From contig JACJXR010000008.1 of assembly GCA_020636505.1 (NCBI GenBank), positions 47,859-111,858 on the forward strand: a stretch of 64,000 bases of DNA, written 5' to 3'. Below are positions 42,219 through 50,299 of this stretch, piece after piece. The translations under genes were made by a program, and so were the position numbers. Under the pieces are notes generated by a model, which was given only the letters and a program-made list of their open reading frames with translations, had not been told where the DNA came from and ran no database searches. Numbering within the stretch: the stretch's first letter is position 1; every line of letters starts with the position of its first letter. Source of the stretch: Chitinophagales bacterium. GTDB lineage: Bacteria; Bacteroidota; Bacteroidia; Chitinophagales; Chitinophagaceae.

Positions 42219-43274
42219 GTGCAAACAGACTATTTGATAATCGGCCAGGGTATCAGTGGTACATTCCTAAGTCATTACTTGCTGCAAGCAGGCAAATCCG
42301 TGATGGTTGTGGACGATGGTAAAGCAAATTCCGCCAGCCGTGTGGCCAGTGGAATGATAAATCCAGTGACGGGGCGCAGGGTGGTGCGCAGCTGGATGAT
42401 AGAAGATCTGTTGCCTTTTGCCGAAGAGGCATATGAGCAAATAAGTGCCGATGTAAATGAAGAGATAGCCAAAGCTGTAAATCTGTATACATTTCATGGC
42501 AATGAACAGATGTCGAGTGTGTGGAGGGAAAGGATAGATGAAGGAGAAGAGTATTTGCAAACAGCGGACAGTGAAGGTTGGGATGATTATTTCATGTTCA
42601 ATCATGGGGTGGGTATCACATACCCATGCATGACGGTGAGCCTTGCAAAGTTGTTACCGGCATGGAGAGTGATACTGAAGCAACGTAGTAGTTTGTTGGA
42701 AGACACTTTTGAACAAGACGAGTGTGTGGTATCCGATGCGGGAGTGTCTTATAAAGGCATAGAAGCAAAAAAGCTAATATTTTGCAATGGCGTGGCCGCA
42801 GCAAGGTCCGAATATTTCAAAAGATTACCGTTTGCGTTGAGCAAAGGCGAAGCCTTGGTTGTGAAAACACCCGACCTGCCACAAACAGGCATTTACAAGC
42901 ATGGCATGAACTTGGTCCCCATGGGTGACGAAATGTTTTGGTTAGGCTCTTCATTTGAATGGGGGTTCAAGGATGAGTTGCCAAGTGATGATTTTTTGAC
43001 CAGATGTAAGACCACACTCGACAAATGGCTGAAGCTGCCGTATGAAGTAATGGAGCATCGCGCATCAATTCGCCCCGGATGTATAGATAGGCGACCCATG
43101 GTGGGCTTGCATCCTGTACACAACAATGTAGGTATACTGAACGGAATGGGAACAAAGGGCTGTTCACTGGCACCATACTTTGCTCACGAACTGTTACAGC
43201 ATCTGCTATACGGCACAGCCATCAATGAAAAAGCAAGTGTGTTGAGATTTGAGAAGATTCTCAGTAAAGGGTAA
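42219..43274 (+). CDS. FAD-dependent oxidoreductase (DAO family)
   Basis: The protein has a dinucleotide fold at its very N-terminus (VQTDYLIIGQGISGTFLSHY with GxGxxG and ending VMVVDD), the usual position for D-amino-acid-oxidase-type FAD enzymes, so I start at the GTG at 42219 (about 351 residues). The open frame continues upstream but would cross the terminator at 42154-42182, and no ATG is suitable. Later blocks are SRVASGMINPVTGRRVVRSW, VGITYPCMTVSLAKLLPAW, GEALVVKTPDLPQTGIYKHG and the C-terminal RRPMVGLHPVHNNVGILNGM with GTKGCSLAPYFA. Substrate is unknown; amino-acid or secondary-amine oxidation is typical. A TTTCTTTG element just upstream may make the mRNA nearly leaderless. Confidence 0.83.
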   Translation: MQTDYLIIGQGISGTFLSHYLLQAGKSVMVVDDGKANSASRVASGMINPVTGRRVVRSWMIEDLLPFAEEAYEQISADVNEEIAKAVNLYTFHGNEQMSSVWRERIDEGEEYLQTADSEGWDDYFMFNHGVGITYPCMTVSLAKLLPAWRVILKQRSSLLEDTFEQDECVVSDAGVSYKGIEAKKLIFCNGVAAARSEYFKRLPFALSKGEALVVKTPDLPQTGIYKHGMNLVPMGDEMFWLGSSFEWGFKDELPSDDFLTRCKTTLDKWLKLPYEVMEHRASIRPGCIDRRPMVGLHPVHNNVGILNGMGTKGCSLAPYFAHELLQHLLYGTAINEKASVLRFEKILSKG

Positions 43275-43748
43275 CTACTCCGGAACCGTATGGAATTTGC
43301 CTTTGGACGCAGGCATTTGCTCGTAGGTACGACTCAGGTCGGTGTTGTGTACCAATACTATCTTATATCCTTCTTCTTGTGTACGGTTGGCGATTATTTG
43401 TATCACACCCTCTCGGTTTGGGGCTTTTGAGCCATCGGGCATAAGGTTTTGTTCTGTTTGCCATTTGGCGGTTACTATCACCAATGTGTCGGACAATGCG
43501 CGTGCATATATACCGTTCAGTTTCAGAGTCGCCTTTTTCATCGTAACTGAAAACGGGAACTTATGCTGCTCTTTTATCTCGTTCTTACCAATTGCAACTT
43601 GCCCTACAATATCTGTGAATTCGGCATTTTCTGTAAATAGATCTGCAAAACAATCCAAATTCTTCTCATTCCAAAATTGAACGAACTTATCCAGTAATAT
43701 GCTGATGTTATTGGTTGTTTTCTCGCAAACTTTGCTGTTGATGTCCAT
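43275..43748 (-). CDS. SnoaL-like (NTF2-fold) protein, SgcJ/EcaC type
   Basis: From the ATG at 43748 the product has 157 residues. The NTF2-like cone fold is recognised by LLDKFVQFWNEKNLDCFADL, FTENAEFTDIVGQVAIGKNE, IKEQHKFPFSVTMKKATLKL and later VIQIIANRTQEEGYKIVLVH. Proteins of the SgcJ/EcaC group have no agreed activity; others in the fold are isomerases or ligand binders. A longer frame to 43805 exists but the ATG at 43748 (MDINSKVCEKT) starts nearer the domain. It is convergent with the FAD enzyme, whose stop lies right against its own stop. Confidence 0.8.
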   Translation of the reverse strand: MDINSKVCEKTTNNISILLDKFVQFWNEKNLDCFADLFTENAEFTDIVGQVAIGKNEIKEQHKFPFSVTMKKATLKLNGIYARALSDTLVIVTAKWQTEQNLMPDGSKAPNREGVIQIIANRTQEEGYKIVLVHNTDLSRTYEQMPASKGKFHTVPE

Positions 43749-43936
43749 GTACGCTATAGTGTGTTTCGCTCTACGATGCGAAGTTAGGTATAACCCCGAC
43801 ATCATGAATTATAGTGAGATAAGCAGAACCTATTATAATCAATGTCATACCGGTACCTATTATGCGTATAGGCGAAAAATAATTATGTGTTTGAAAGTGA
43901 TTTATTATTTTGAGGTTCAGATATAAAAAAAGTTCA

Positions 43937-44617
43937 ATGAAAAGTTTTATCAGTACAGTGTATAAATCACTGATGACGGTATGTATGTTACTCATAGCAT
44001 CCAATGTAAGTATTGCACAAATAAAGGTTGCGGTATTGCCATTCGATGTAATAACCAACGACGGCTCCATAATGTACGATGCCATGTCTACCGAAATGCA
44101 GAACCAATGTGTGCAGTTCATGAGAGATGATGCTCCCAAGGCCAAGGTGGTGGATTCGAGAACCGTCAACTCAATATTGACCAAGAACAACATCAATTTG
44201 TTGGATATGGCCACGGTTTCTCCAAAAGAGATAGCGGAACTTCTTAACGTTGATTTCGTATTGTTCGGAGGGGCCAATATTCAAAACAAAGCCATAACCA
44301 CAACAAGCACATCAAGTACTGTAAATCGTAGAGAGTCGAGCGAAGCAAGGACCAGTACCGGTGCACATGACCAAAATCGCAGCATTAGTGGAAGTGCCAA
44401 GAATACAAAGTCGAGCAACTCAACCGTATCAACAAACACATCGAAAGTTAAGGCGGAATATCAAAGCCGCTTGAGCATAGACATATACGATAAGACCGGA
44501 GAGAATGTACACTCCGTATCAAGAACAGGTATGAGCCAAGACCTTAACGGTTACTTACCGACACTTCGCTACTTGGTGAAGCGTACACCATTCGGCAATA
44601 AGTACAAAGCGAAATAA
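43937..44617 (+). CDS. Secreted CsgG/TolB-like protein
   Basis: From the ATG at 43937 (MKSFISTVYKSLMTVCMLLI) the 226-residue product has a signal peptide ending SNVSIAQ. The first half is the alpha/beta fold of CsgG or TolB N-domain proteins (IKVAVLPFDVITNDGSIMYD, AMSTEMQNQCVQFMRDDA, VVDSRTVNSILTKNNINLLD, EIAELLNVDFVLFGGANIQN). In the middle there is a low-complexity Ser/Thr/Asn stretch (about 125-175) that interrupts the fold. No Cys lipobox is present. CsgG forms outer-membrane secretion pores, but here only the globular part is visible, so pore formation is doubtful. It is followed by a strong terminator. Confidence 0.78.
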   Translation: MKSFISTVYKSLMTVCMLLIASNVSIAQIKVAVLPFDVITNDGSIMYDAMSTEMQNQCVQFMRDDAPKAKVVDSRTVNSILTKNNINLLDMATVSPKEIAELLNVDFVLFGGANIQNKAITTTSTSSTVNRRESSEARTSTGAHDQNRSISGSAKNTKSSNSTVSTNTSKVKAEYQSRLSIDIYDKTGENVHSVSRTGMSQDLNGYLPTLRYLVKRTPFGNKYKAK

Positions 44618-44635
44618 TCATTGCGATAGATATTG

Positions 44636-44665
44636 AAAGAGCCACCTTATGGGGTGGCTCTTTTT
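44636..44665 (+). terminator. Terminator after the CsgG-like gene
   Basis: AAAGAGCCACC (44636-44646) pairs with GGTGGCTCTTT (44653-44663) and T continues to 44665. Confidence 0.85.
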
Positions 44666-44685
44666 ATATGATGGAATTGTAATTG

Positions 44686-45477
44686 TTAGTCTGCCGTCAT
44701 CTCCATAATGGAAGATGTTTGTGCCGAGAAGTAACCCAATGCACCACCTGTGATGTTGGAGGTAGGGTTGGCAGGTGCCGCCACTTCAGAATTGCCATTC
44801 ACATCCACCAACTCAACCAGATATTCAAAAGCGGGCCTGTCCAAGCAGTTGATCTCAGCTACTATTTTGTCACCCTTTTTCAATTCATATTCGTCGCTGA
44901 AGAGTACCGCCTCTCGTGTATTGCCGTTGATGTACAAATCGTCTTCTATAAATATGTCAGGTACCAGTGTGTCGTTGATGTAGAGTACCGCGCGATAGTT
45001 GTTGCCGACAGCAATAGGATCTTGATAGTGTACCACAACAAATTTTGCCGCTTCGCCACCAAATCCATCGAATTCGCGTGTGCTGAGCGAATCCACAGGT
45101 ATGAGGGTAGGCATGGTGCTGGTAGACGTATACGTGACACCGTCCACCACAACGGTCAGGTTGTATGTTCTTCCTTCAACACCGGTCATGCTATTGGTGA
45201 CATATTTACCCGGTGATACTTCTGTAAGCGTTTCTGTATTACCTGCATTGTCAGACATGGTGACGATGGCATTGGATACAGGAGGGTTGTTACCAACCTT
45301 ATCCACTTCTATGGTTTTGGATACATATACCTCTGCTGAACTTTCGTTGTTTATCTTACCCTGTATCACCACTTTCACAGGTGCATCGTCAAAGTTCACA
45401 TCGATCTCTTTGGTGCAAGATGTAAGGAATGAAAAAGAGGATAAAGCCAATGTCGTATATAAGAGTATGCGTTTCAT
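44686..45477 (-). CDS. DUF4249 family outer-membrane lipoprotein
   Basis: The 263-residue lipoprotein starts at ATG 45477 and has a lipobox LTSC (Cys21). The DUF4249 family is characteristic of Bacteroidota and is usually encoded right after a SusC-like TonB receptor. Visible blocks are EIDVNFDDAPVKVVIQGKIN, YVSKTIEVDKVGNNPPVSNA, VSPGKYVTNSMTGVEGRTYN and the late LDRPAFEYLVELVDVNGNSE with GALGYFSAQTSS. It begins 6 bases after the receptor stop, so the two form an operon. By analogy with SusD-type partners it may cap the receptor on the cell surface and help catch the ligand; the ligand is not known. Confidence 0.9.
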   Translation of the reverse strand: MKRILLYTTLALSSFSFLTSCTKEIDVNFDDAPVKVVIQGKINNESSAEVYVSKTIEVDKVGNNPPVSNAIVTMSDNAGNTETLTEVSPGKYVTNSMTGVEGRTYNLTVVVDGVTYTSTSTMPTLIPVDSLSTREFDGFGGEAAKFVVVHYQDPIAVGNNYRAVLYINDTLVPDIFIEDDLYINGNTREAVLFSDEYELKKGDKIVAEINCLDRPAFEYLVELVDVNGNSEVAAPANPTSNITGGALGYFSAQTSSIMEMTAD

Positions 45478-45483
45478 GTTCGC

Positions 45484-47829
45484 TTAAAATTTAAAGTTGT
45501 AAGTGATGGCCGGTACTATACCGAACAGTGATGTTTGTATTGCTTGTGTTCTTTGTGCGTTGCCTTCGTCTTGTTGGAAGTTGATGGAAAATGCATTGTA
45601 ACGATTGTATGCATTGTATATCGAGAATGTCCAACTTGATTCGCGTCCACGCTTGGTGGTTTTGGTATATGTTGCACCAAGATCCAAACGGTGATAGTCA
45701 GGCATGCGTGATGCGTTCCTTTCCGTATAGTAGAAGTATGTCGTTCCGTCCACAACATATTTTCCTGCTGGGTATGATATGGCGTTGCCCGTATTGTATA
45801 CCCATATGGCGGAGATGGTCCAACGTTTTGTAAGGTCGTACATACCCACAAGCGATACGTCATGTGTTCTGTCGTAGCGAGCAGGATACCAACTGCCGCT
45901 GTTGATACCGTCTATCTGCCTTTCGGTGCGAGATAAAGTATAACCTATCCATCCGTTGAAACGTCCGTACTTCTTCTTCAAGAACAATTCCAAACCATAT
46001 GCCCTACCTGTACCGTACAACAATTCGCTTTCTATTTTCTTATTGATGGTCAACTCCGCACCGTTGCGATAGTCTATTTGGTTTTGCATGTCCTTGTAAT
46101 ATACTTCTGCACTGAACTCATATTGGTTCTCCTTGAAGTTGCGATAGTATCCTATTGAATACTGGTCGGATATCTGTGGCTTCACATTCGGACTGCTCGG
46201 TATCCAAAGGTCCGTCGGTGTACTGGTGTTGGTATTGGTCATCAGGTGCAGGTACTGCGCACTACGTGTATATCCTGCTTTGATGGATGATTGTTGGTTG
46301 ATACGATAGTTAAGTGCAAGACGTGGTTCGGGAGTAAAGTAGGTGTGTACAAAATCACCGCTGCTGTATATGGTGCTGTCGGTAACATCACCTTTGTTGT
46401 TGTAGTTGTAGAATGTACCCTTACCCAATGCTGAGAATGATGATACGCGAATACCTGCATTCAAGGTCAGCTTGTCAGTCATCTTCCACTCGTCTGCAAC
46501 GAATACAGAGTTTTCCCAACCGTAACGGTCTTCAATATCTGTACTGTTTATCTGTGTACCGTTCGACTCGATATTACCCGGTGTTATGGTATGGTATATG
46601 GTGTTGAAACCAAACTTCACTGTATGCTTTGTACTGGCATAGTATTGGAACTCTTGTTGTAGGTTCCAGTCTTGTATCTTCGATTTTATGTCAAAATCCA
46701 ATCCGTTACCGCCGATGCTTATCACATAGTTGTAGTTGCTGAATATCACGGATGTGTTGGAGAACAACTTACTGTTCACGATGTGGTTCCAACGTAGTGT
46801 CGCTGTGGTGTTCCCCCATTCGAAACCGAACAGGTCGTTGACACCCAAAACATCTCTACCGAAGTAGCCCGACAGGTATAGTTTGTTCTTATCGTCGATG
46901 GCATAATTTACTTTGGCGTTCAGGTCGTAGAAATAGAGCTTGCTGTTTTTCAGTGCTTCGTCGTTGGACAGTTTCAGGAACATGTCTGCATATGTTCTAC
47001 GTCCTGTGACAAGGAATGAGCTTTTACCCTTTTGTATCGGTCCTTCCACGTTCAGTTTTGATGATATCAAACCAATACCACCGCTGACATGATACTTTTG
47101 GTTGTTACCCTCGTTCATTTTGATGTCCAACACCGACGATAGCCTACCACCATATTCCGCAGGTATGCTTCCTTTGTAAACGGTCACGTCTTTTATTGCA
47201 TCGGAGTTGAAGGTGGAGAAGAAGCCTAATAGGTGAGAGGCATTGTATACAGGTGCTTCATCCAACAATATCAAGTTTTGGTCTGCGGAGCCACCACGAA
47301 CGTAAAAGCCACTGTTGCCATCGCCTGCTGAACTTACACCCGGCATCAATTGTATGGTTTTGAGAATATCCTTCTCACCCATGATAACGGGTAGTTTGTT
47401 GGCTGTGCGAATGTCAAGTTTTACCACACCCATTTCGCTTCTGGATACGTTGGCATCTTCACGTTCACTCTTTATCACCACTTCTTCCATGGTTTGTCTT
47501 TCGTCCGTAAGTGCTATGTCTTGTGTAACATCCTTATCCAATGATATTTTCTGCTCGCTGATGGCATAGCCCAAATAGCTGACAGACAATGTATACTCAC
47601 CCGTGGGCATGGTTACTGAGTAGAAGCCATACTCGTTGGTGACAGTACCTGTGCTTTCAGCGCCGTTCAGTTTTACTATCGCGCCTATAAGTGTCTCACC
47701 CGATGCTTTGGCTTTTACCGTACCGCTGACGGTGTGTTTGTCTTGTGCGCTTGCTTGCAATGAGCAAACAGCCATCAAAAGGATGAGGGAAATTCTACTT
47801 AAATAATTCAAGGTCGTTTTTCGGTTCAT
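45484..47829 (-). CDS. TonB-dependent receptor with N-terminal carboxypeptidase-regulatory-like domain
   Basis: From the ATG at 47829 (MNRKTTLNYLSRISLILLMA) the protein has 781 residues. A signal peptide ends near LQASAQ. The CarboxypepD_reg-like domain is at about 25-105 (HTVSGTVKAKASGETLIGAI, VTNEYGFYSVTMPTGEYTLS). The plug follows (LPVIMGEKDILKTIQLMPGV with SGFYVRGGSADQNLILLDEA), then a barrel ending FGIVPAITYNFKF. This is the SusC-like order. It is paired with the DUF4249 lipoprotein 6 bases downstream. A 21-base tandem repeat at 48004-48045 lies upstream. Substrate is unknown. Confidence 0.93.
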   Translation of the reverse strand: MNRKTTLNYLSRISLILLMAVCSLQASAQDKHTVSGTVKAKASGETLIGAIVKLNGAESTGTVTNEYGFYSVTMPTGEYTLSVSYLGYAISEQKISLDKDVTQDIALTDERQTMEEVVIKSEREDANVSRSEMGVVKLDIRTANKLPVIMGEKDILKTIQLMPGVSSAGDGNSGFYVRGGSADQNLILLDEAPVYNASHLLGFFSTFNSDAIKDVTVYKGSIPAEYGGRLSSVLDIKMNEGNNQKYHVSGGIGLISSKLNVEGPIQKGKSSFLVTGRRTYADMFLKLSNDEALKNSKLYFYDLNAKVNYAIDDKNKLYLSGYFGRDVLGVNDLFGFEWGNTTATLRWNHIVNSKLFSNTSVIFSNYNYVISIGGNGLDFDIKSKIQDWNLQQEFQYYASTKHTVKFGFNTIYHTITPGNIESNGTQINSTDIEDRYGWENSVFVADEWKMTDKLTLNAGIRVSSFSALGKGTFYNYNNKGDVTDSTIYSSGDFVHTYFTPEPRLALNYRINQQSSIKAGYTRSAQYLHLMTNTNTSTPTDLWIPSSPNVKPQISDQYSIGYYRNFKENQYEFSAEVYYKDMQNQIDYRNGAELTINKKIESELLYGTGRAYGLELFLKKKYGRFNGWIGYTLSRTERQIDGINSGSWYPARYDRTHDVSLVGMYDLTKRWTISAIWVYNTGNAISYPAGKYVVDGTTYFYYTERNASRMPDYHRLDLGATYTKTTKRGRESSWTFSIYNAYNRYNAFSINFQQDEGNAQRTQAIQTSLFGIVPAITYNFKF

Positions 47830-48003
47830 TGTTTGTGTTATGTAGTGGTATGGCATTTCCGTGCCGTGAAACTATTGTTTTATAATACGTACTTGATTAC
47901 AAATGATACGGTTTTAACTAAAGTTTATTGTTCTTACCGGTATCAACTTGGGTGCAAAGAGAGGATATATGCGGCTTTGTGACAAATAATTGTCGGTAAA
48001 GCG

Positions 48004-48045
48004 GCGAAAATATTCGGCGAAACGTGCGAAATATTCGGCGAAACG
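48004..48045. repeat. Two tandem 20-21 base palindromic repeats upstream of the TonB receptor
   Basis: GCGAAAATATTCGGCGAAACG (48004-48024) and nearly the same 20 bases (48026-48045) are separated by one T. Each contains TTCGGCGAA and CGAA-TATTCG type dyads. The 343-base gap 47830-48172 otherwise holds only the dihaem operon terminator. The position suggests an operator. Confidence 0.55.
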
Positions 48046-48121
48046 AAATGTATGTGTTGGTTGCATTATTGCTATTTGTATCTAAGACACCAAAGCAGAT
48101 GCTTTCCCCTATGCCTGTAAT

Positions 48122-48149
48122 AAAAAGAGCCTCCAACCTGGAGGCTCTT
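48122..48149 (-). terminator. Terminator of the copper/sulfur gene cluster
   Basis: AAGAGCCTCCA (48125-48135), loop ACC and TGGAGGCTCTT (48139-48149) form an 11-bp stem; on the minus strand it is followed by five T. It closes the cluster that starts with the Crp gene at 54936. Confidence 0.85.
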
Positions 48150-48172
48150 AGATATATCATGTATTTATTCCA

Positions 48173-49279
48173 TTATTTGAACGGATCGGAGAAACGTTCA
48201 TCTGTGGCTATTGTAGGGTCGGTCAGTGTTTTCAGGAAGGCGATAAGGTCTGCCTTGTCCTGTGCCGAAAGCCTAAGCCCAGTACTCATGGTAGGTCTGA
48301 TGGCAGGATCTAAGCTAGGCGACTCTTTCACTCCGGAATTGTAGTGATCTATCACTTCTTCCAAAGTTTTAAAGCGTCCGTCGTGCATGTATGGAGCAGT
48401 CAACTCGATATTGCGTAGAGATGGAACCTTGAACTTGCCCCTATCCATCGGGTTGTTGGTCACTTTCTCTCTTCCTTTATCTTGATGCATGCCTGCACCA
48501 TCCAAACCGTTGTTCATGTATTGATCGTTGCTGAAGTTGAACCCCGCATGACAGTGCGCACAATCTGCTCCCGAATGGTCGGGCAAGAACTCATTGTATT
48601 CCAAAAAGAACAATTCTCTACCGCGCTCTTCCGAAGCTGTTAGTGTGACTTGCCCTGCCTTGTATTTGTCGTACTTCGATTTGTTGGAAACAATGGTGTT
48701 CATGAATTGCTCCATAGCCAGCGACATCTTCTCTTCTGTTATCTCTTCGCTGTCGAATGCTCGCTTGAACTGGTCGCGATACATTTGGTTGGCAGATAGT
48801 TTTGCTATCACACTTTCATGCGTTTCCGCCATCTCCACAGGGTTCTCTATCGGCTGCAAAGATTGGTCTCTCAACAAGTGTGCTCTTCCATCCCAGAAGA
48901 ACTCGTTGTTGTGCCAAGCCGTATTGAAAACGGTCATAGCTTGTCTGTCTCCAAGCGATCCTCCCACACCTTTTGAGAAACGAGAAGTGTCCGTAAAGCC
49001 ATTGGATTGCAAGTGGCAGCTACCACATGAGATACTCCCATCTTTGGACATCATCTTTTCATAAAAAAGCATCCGGCCAAGTTTTACGCCCTCCACAGTA
49101 GGTGGGTTGTCTCTGAAATCAGGCATTGGGAAAGGCCCCGGCTGAAAGTTATACAACGTGGCGTCGTACTTTACCTCGTTGGTGGTTTGTGTGGTTTCAG
49201 GGTCTTTTTTACAGTATGTCAACATGAGTATCAAAAACATGGACATACCTGTAAGTATGCTCCTCTTATTGATCTTCAT
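48173..49279 (-). CDS. Dihaem cytochrome c peroxidase-like lipoprotein (MauG/MbnH type)
   Basis: The 368-residue product has a lipobox LTYC (Cys23) and two CXXCH haem sites: CGSCH (85-89) and CAHCH (240-244). Family blocks include GVKLGRMLFYEKMMSKDGSI, FSKGVGGSLGDRQAMTVFNT, NNEFFWDGRAHLLRDQSLQP, LFFLEYNEFLPDHSGADC and KFKVPSLRNIELTAPYMHDG near the end. The enzymes of this group include bacterial cytochrome c peroxidase, MauG (which modifies tryptophan) and MbnH. It follows the second dihaem gene with a 14-base overlap (49266-49279), and the MbnP-like gene is two genes upstream. Role as MbnH is inference from neighbours; peroxidase is the alternative. Confidence 0.92.
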   Translation of the reverse strand: MKINKRSILTGMSMFLILMLTYCKKDPETTQTTNEVKYDATLYNFQPGPFPMPDFRDNPPTVEGVKLGRMLFYEKMMSKDGSISCGSCHLQSNGFTDTSRFSKGVGGSLGDRQAMTVFNTAWHNNEFFWDGRAHLLRDQSLQPIENPVEMAETHESVIAKLSANQMYRDQFKRAFDSEEITEEKMSLAMEQFMNTIVSNKSKYDKYKAGQVTLTASEERGRELFFLEYNEFLPDHSGADCAHCHAGFNFSNDQYMNNGLDGAGMHQDKGREKVTNNPMDRGKFKVPSLRNIELTAPYMHDGRFKTLEEVIDHYNSGVKESPSLDPAIRPTMSTGLRLSAQDKADLIAFLKTLTDPTIATDERFSDPFK

Positions 49280-50297
49280 TTCTAAAATTTTTATTGGTTA
49301 TAAATTCCACATCGGTCAACGAACGTAGGAAAGCGATCAGGTCTGCTTGCTCTTGTTGGGTCAACATCAGTGGTTTTACAAACGGGCTTTTGTTTATATG
49401 AGGCATCCCACCCGAGTTATAGTGCTCTATCACTTCTTCAAGCGTATTGATGGAGCCATCGTGCATGTATGGAGCCGTCAGCTCGATATTGCGTAATGTA
49501 GGCACTTTGAACAGTGCCACATCTTTGGGGTCTTCTGTCAGCCTCATTCTGCCTACGTCGGCATAGTTGGTATACAGCCCGTTGTTTTTAAAAGAGTAAT
49601 CGGTAAAGTTGAATCCTGAATGGCATTTGCCGCAGCTTGTACGCTCGCTGAAAAACAGTTGCATACCCCTTTGTGCATCATGCCCAAACCCTGTGGTCGG
49701 TAAGCCGTTGATGTGTTTGTCGTAGGGGCTGTCGCCACTCACAAGTGTACGCTCAAAAGTGGAGAGCGCCCTTGTGATGACATACGCATCAGGCTCGCGG
49801 CCAAATGCTTCCATACTCAAGGTCACATATTCGGGAATGGCTTGCATGCGCTCGGCTATCTTCACAATGTTGAAGTTGAACTCGTCGTGCTCTTGAATGG
49901 GAACCAATATTTGTTTCTCAAGAGTGGCAAGTCCGCCTTCGCGCGTGAAGTATGGCTGATATGCTACATTGGCAAGCGTAGGCGCATTTCTTCTGCCTAT
50001 GAGTCCTCCCGCACCTTCACTCTTGGCCACCACATCGCTGAAAGCGTTTTCCTGTTTGTGACAAGATGCGCAACTGATGGAAAAATCCGTTGCAAATATG
50101 TTGTCGTAAAACAACTTCTTGCCCAGCTTCCATTTTGCTTCGGAGTACGGATTGTCTTCCGGAAACGGAATGGCAGGGAAACCCTGTGGCGCTTGAGTAA
50201 CTGCACGAGCCGGCGGTGCAATGTTTTGCTTTTCTTTTTTACACGCACCGACCGGTAATGCCAGAAGCATTACTGCTATGATCGGATTCAACCTCAC
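49266..50297 (-). CDS. Dihaem cytochrome c peroxidase-like lipoprotein, second copy
   Basis: The 343-residue product starts with GTG at 50297; from there the signal MRLNPIIAVMLLALPVGAC has lipobox VGAC (Cys19), whereas the next ATG would leave only 9 residues before the Cys. Haem sites are CASCH (76-80) and CGKCH (222-226). Blocks FSDVVAKSEGAGGLIGRRNA, LANVAYQPYFTREGG and FKVPTLRNIELTAPYMHDGS match its neighbour, so the two arose by duplication. The gene starts 2 bases after the MbnP-like stop, so the three genes are tightly coupled. As for the copy downstream, MauG/MbnH-type tryptophan oxidation and plain peroxide reduction are both possible. Confidence 0.92.
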   Translation of the reverse strand: MRLNPIIAVMLLALPVGACKKEKQNIAPPARAVTQAPQGFPAIPFPEDNPYSEAKWKLGKKLFYDNIFATDFSISCASCHKQENAFSDVVAKSEGAGGLIGRRNAPTLANVAYQPYFTREGGLATLEKQILVPIQEHDEFNFNIVKIAERMQAIPEYVTLSMEAFGREPDAYVITRALSTFERTLVSGDSPYDKHINGLPTTGFGHDAQRGMQLFFSERTSCGKCHSGFNFTDYSFKNNGLYTNYADVGRMRLTEDPKDVALFKVPTLRNIELTAPYMHDGSINTLEEVIEHYNSGGMPHINKSPFVKPLMLTQQEQADLIAFLRSLTDVEFITNKNFRNEDQ

Positions 50298-50299
50298 AC

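Noticed and set aside
48004..48045. CRISPR array
   Set aside because: Only two units occur, with a one-base spacer and no cas genes in the window.
47918..48160. Minus-strand frame through the tandem repeat and terminator region
   Set aside because: It crosses an intrinsic terminator and the 21-base repeat and shows no recognisable protein features.
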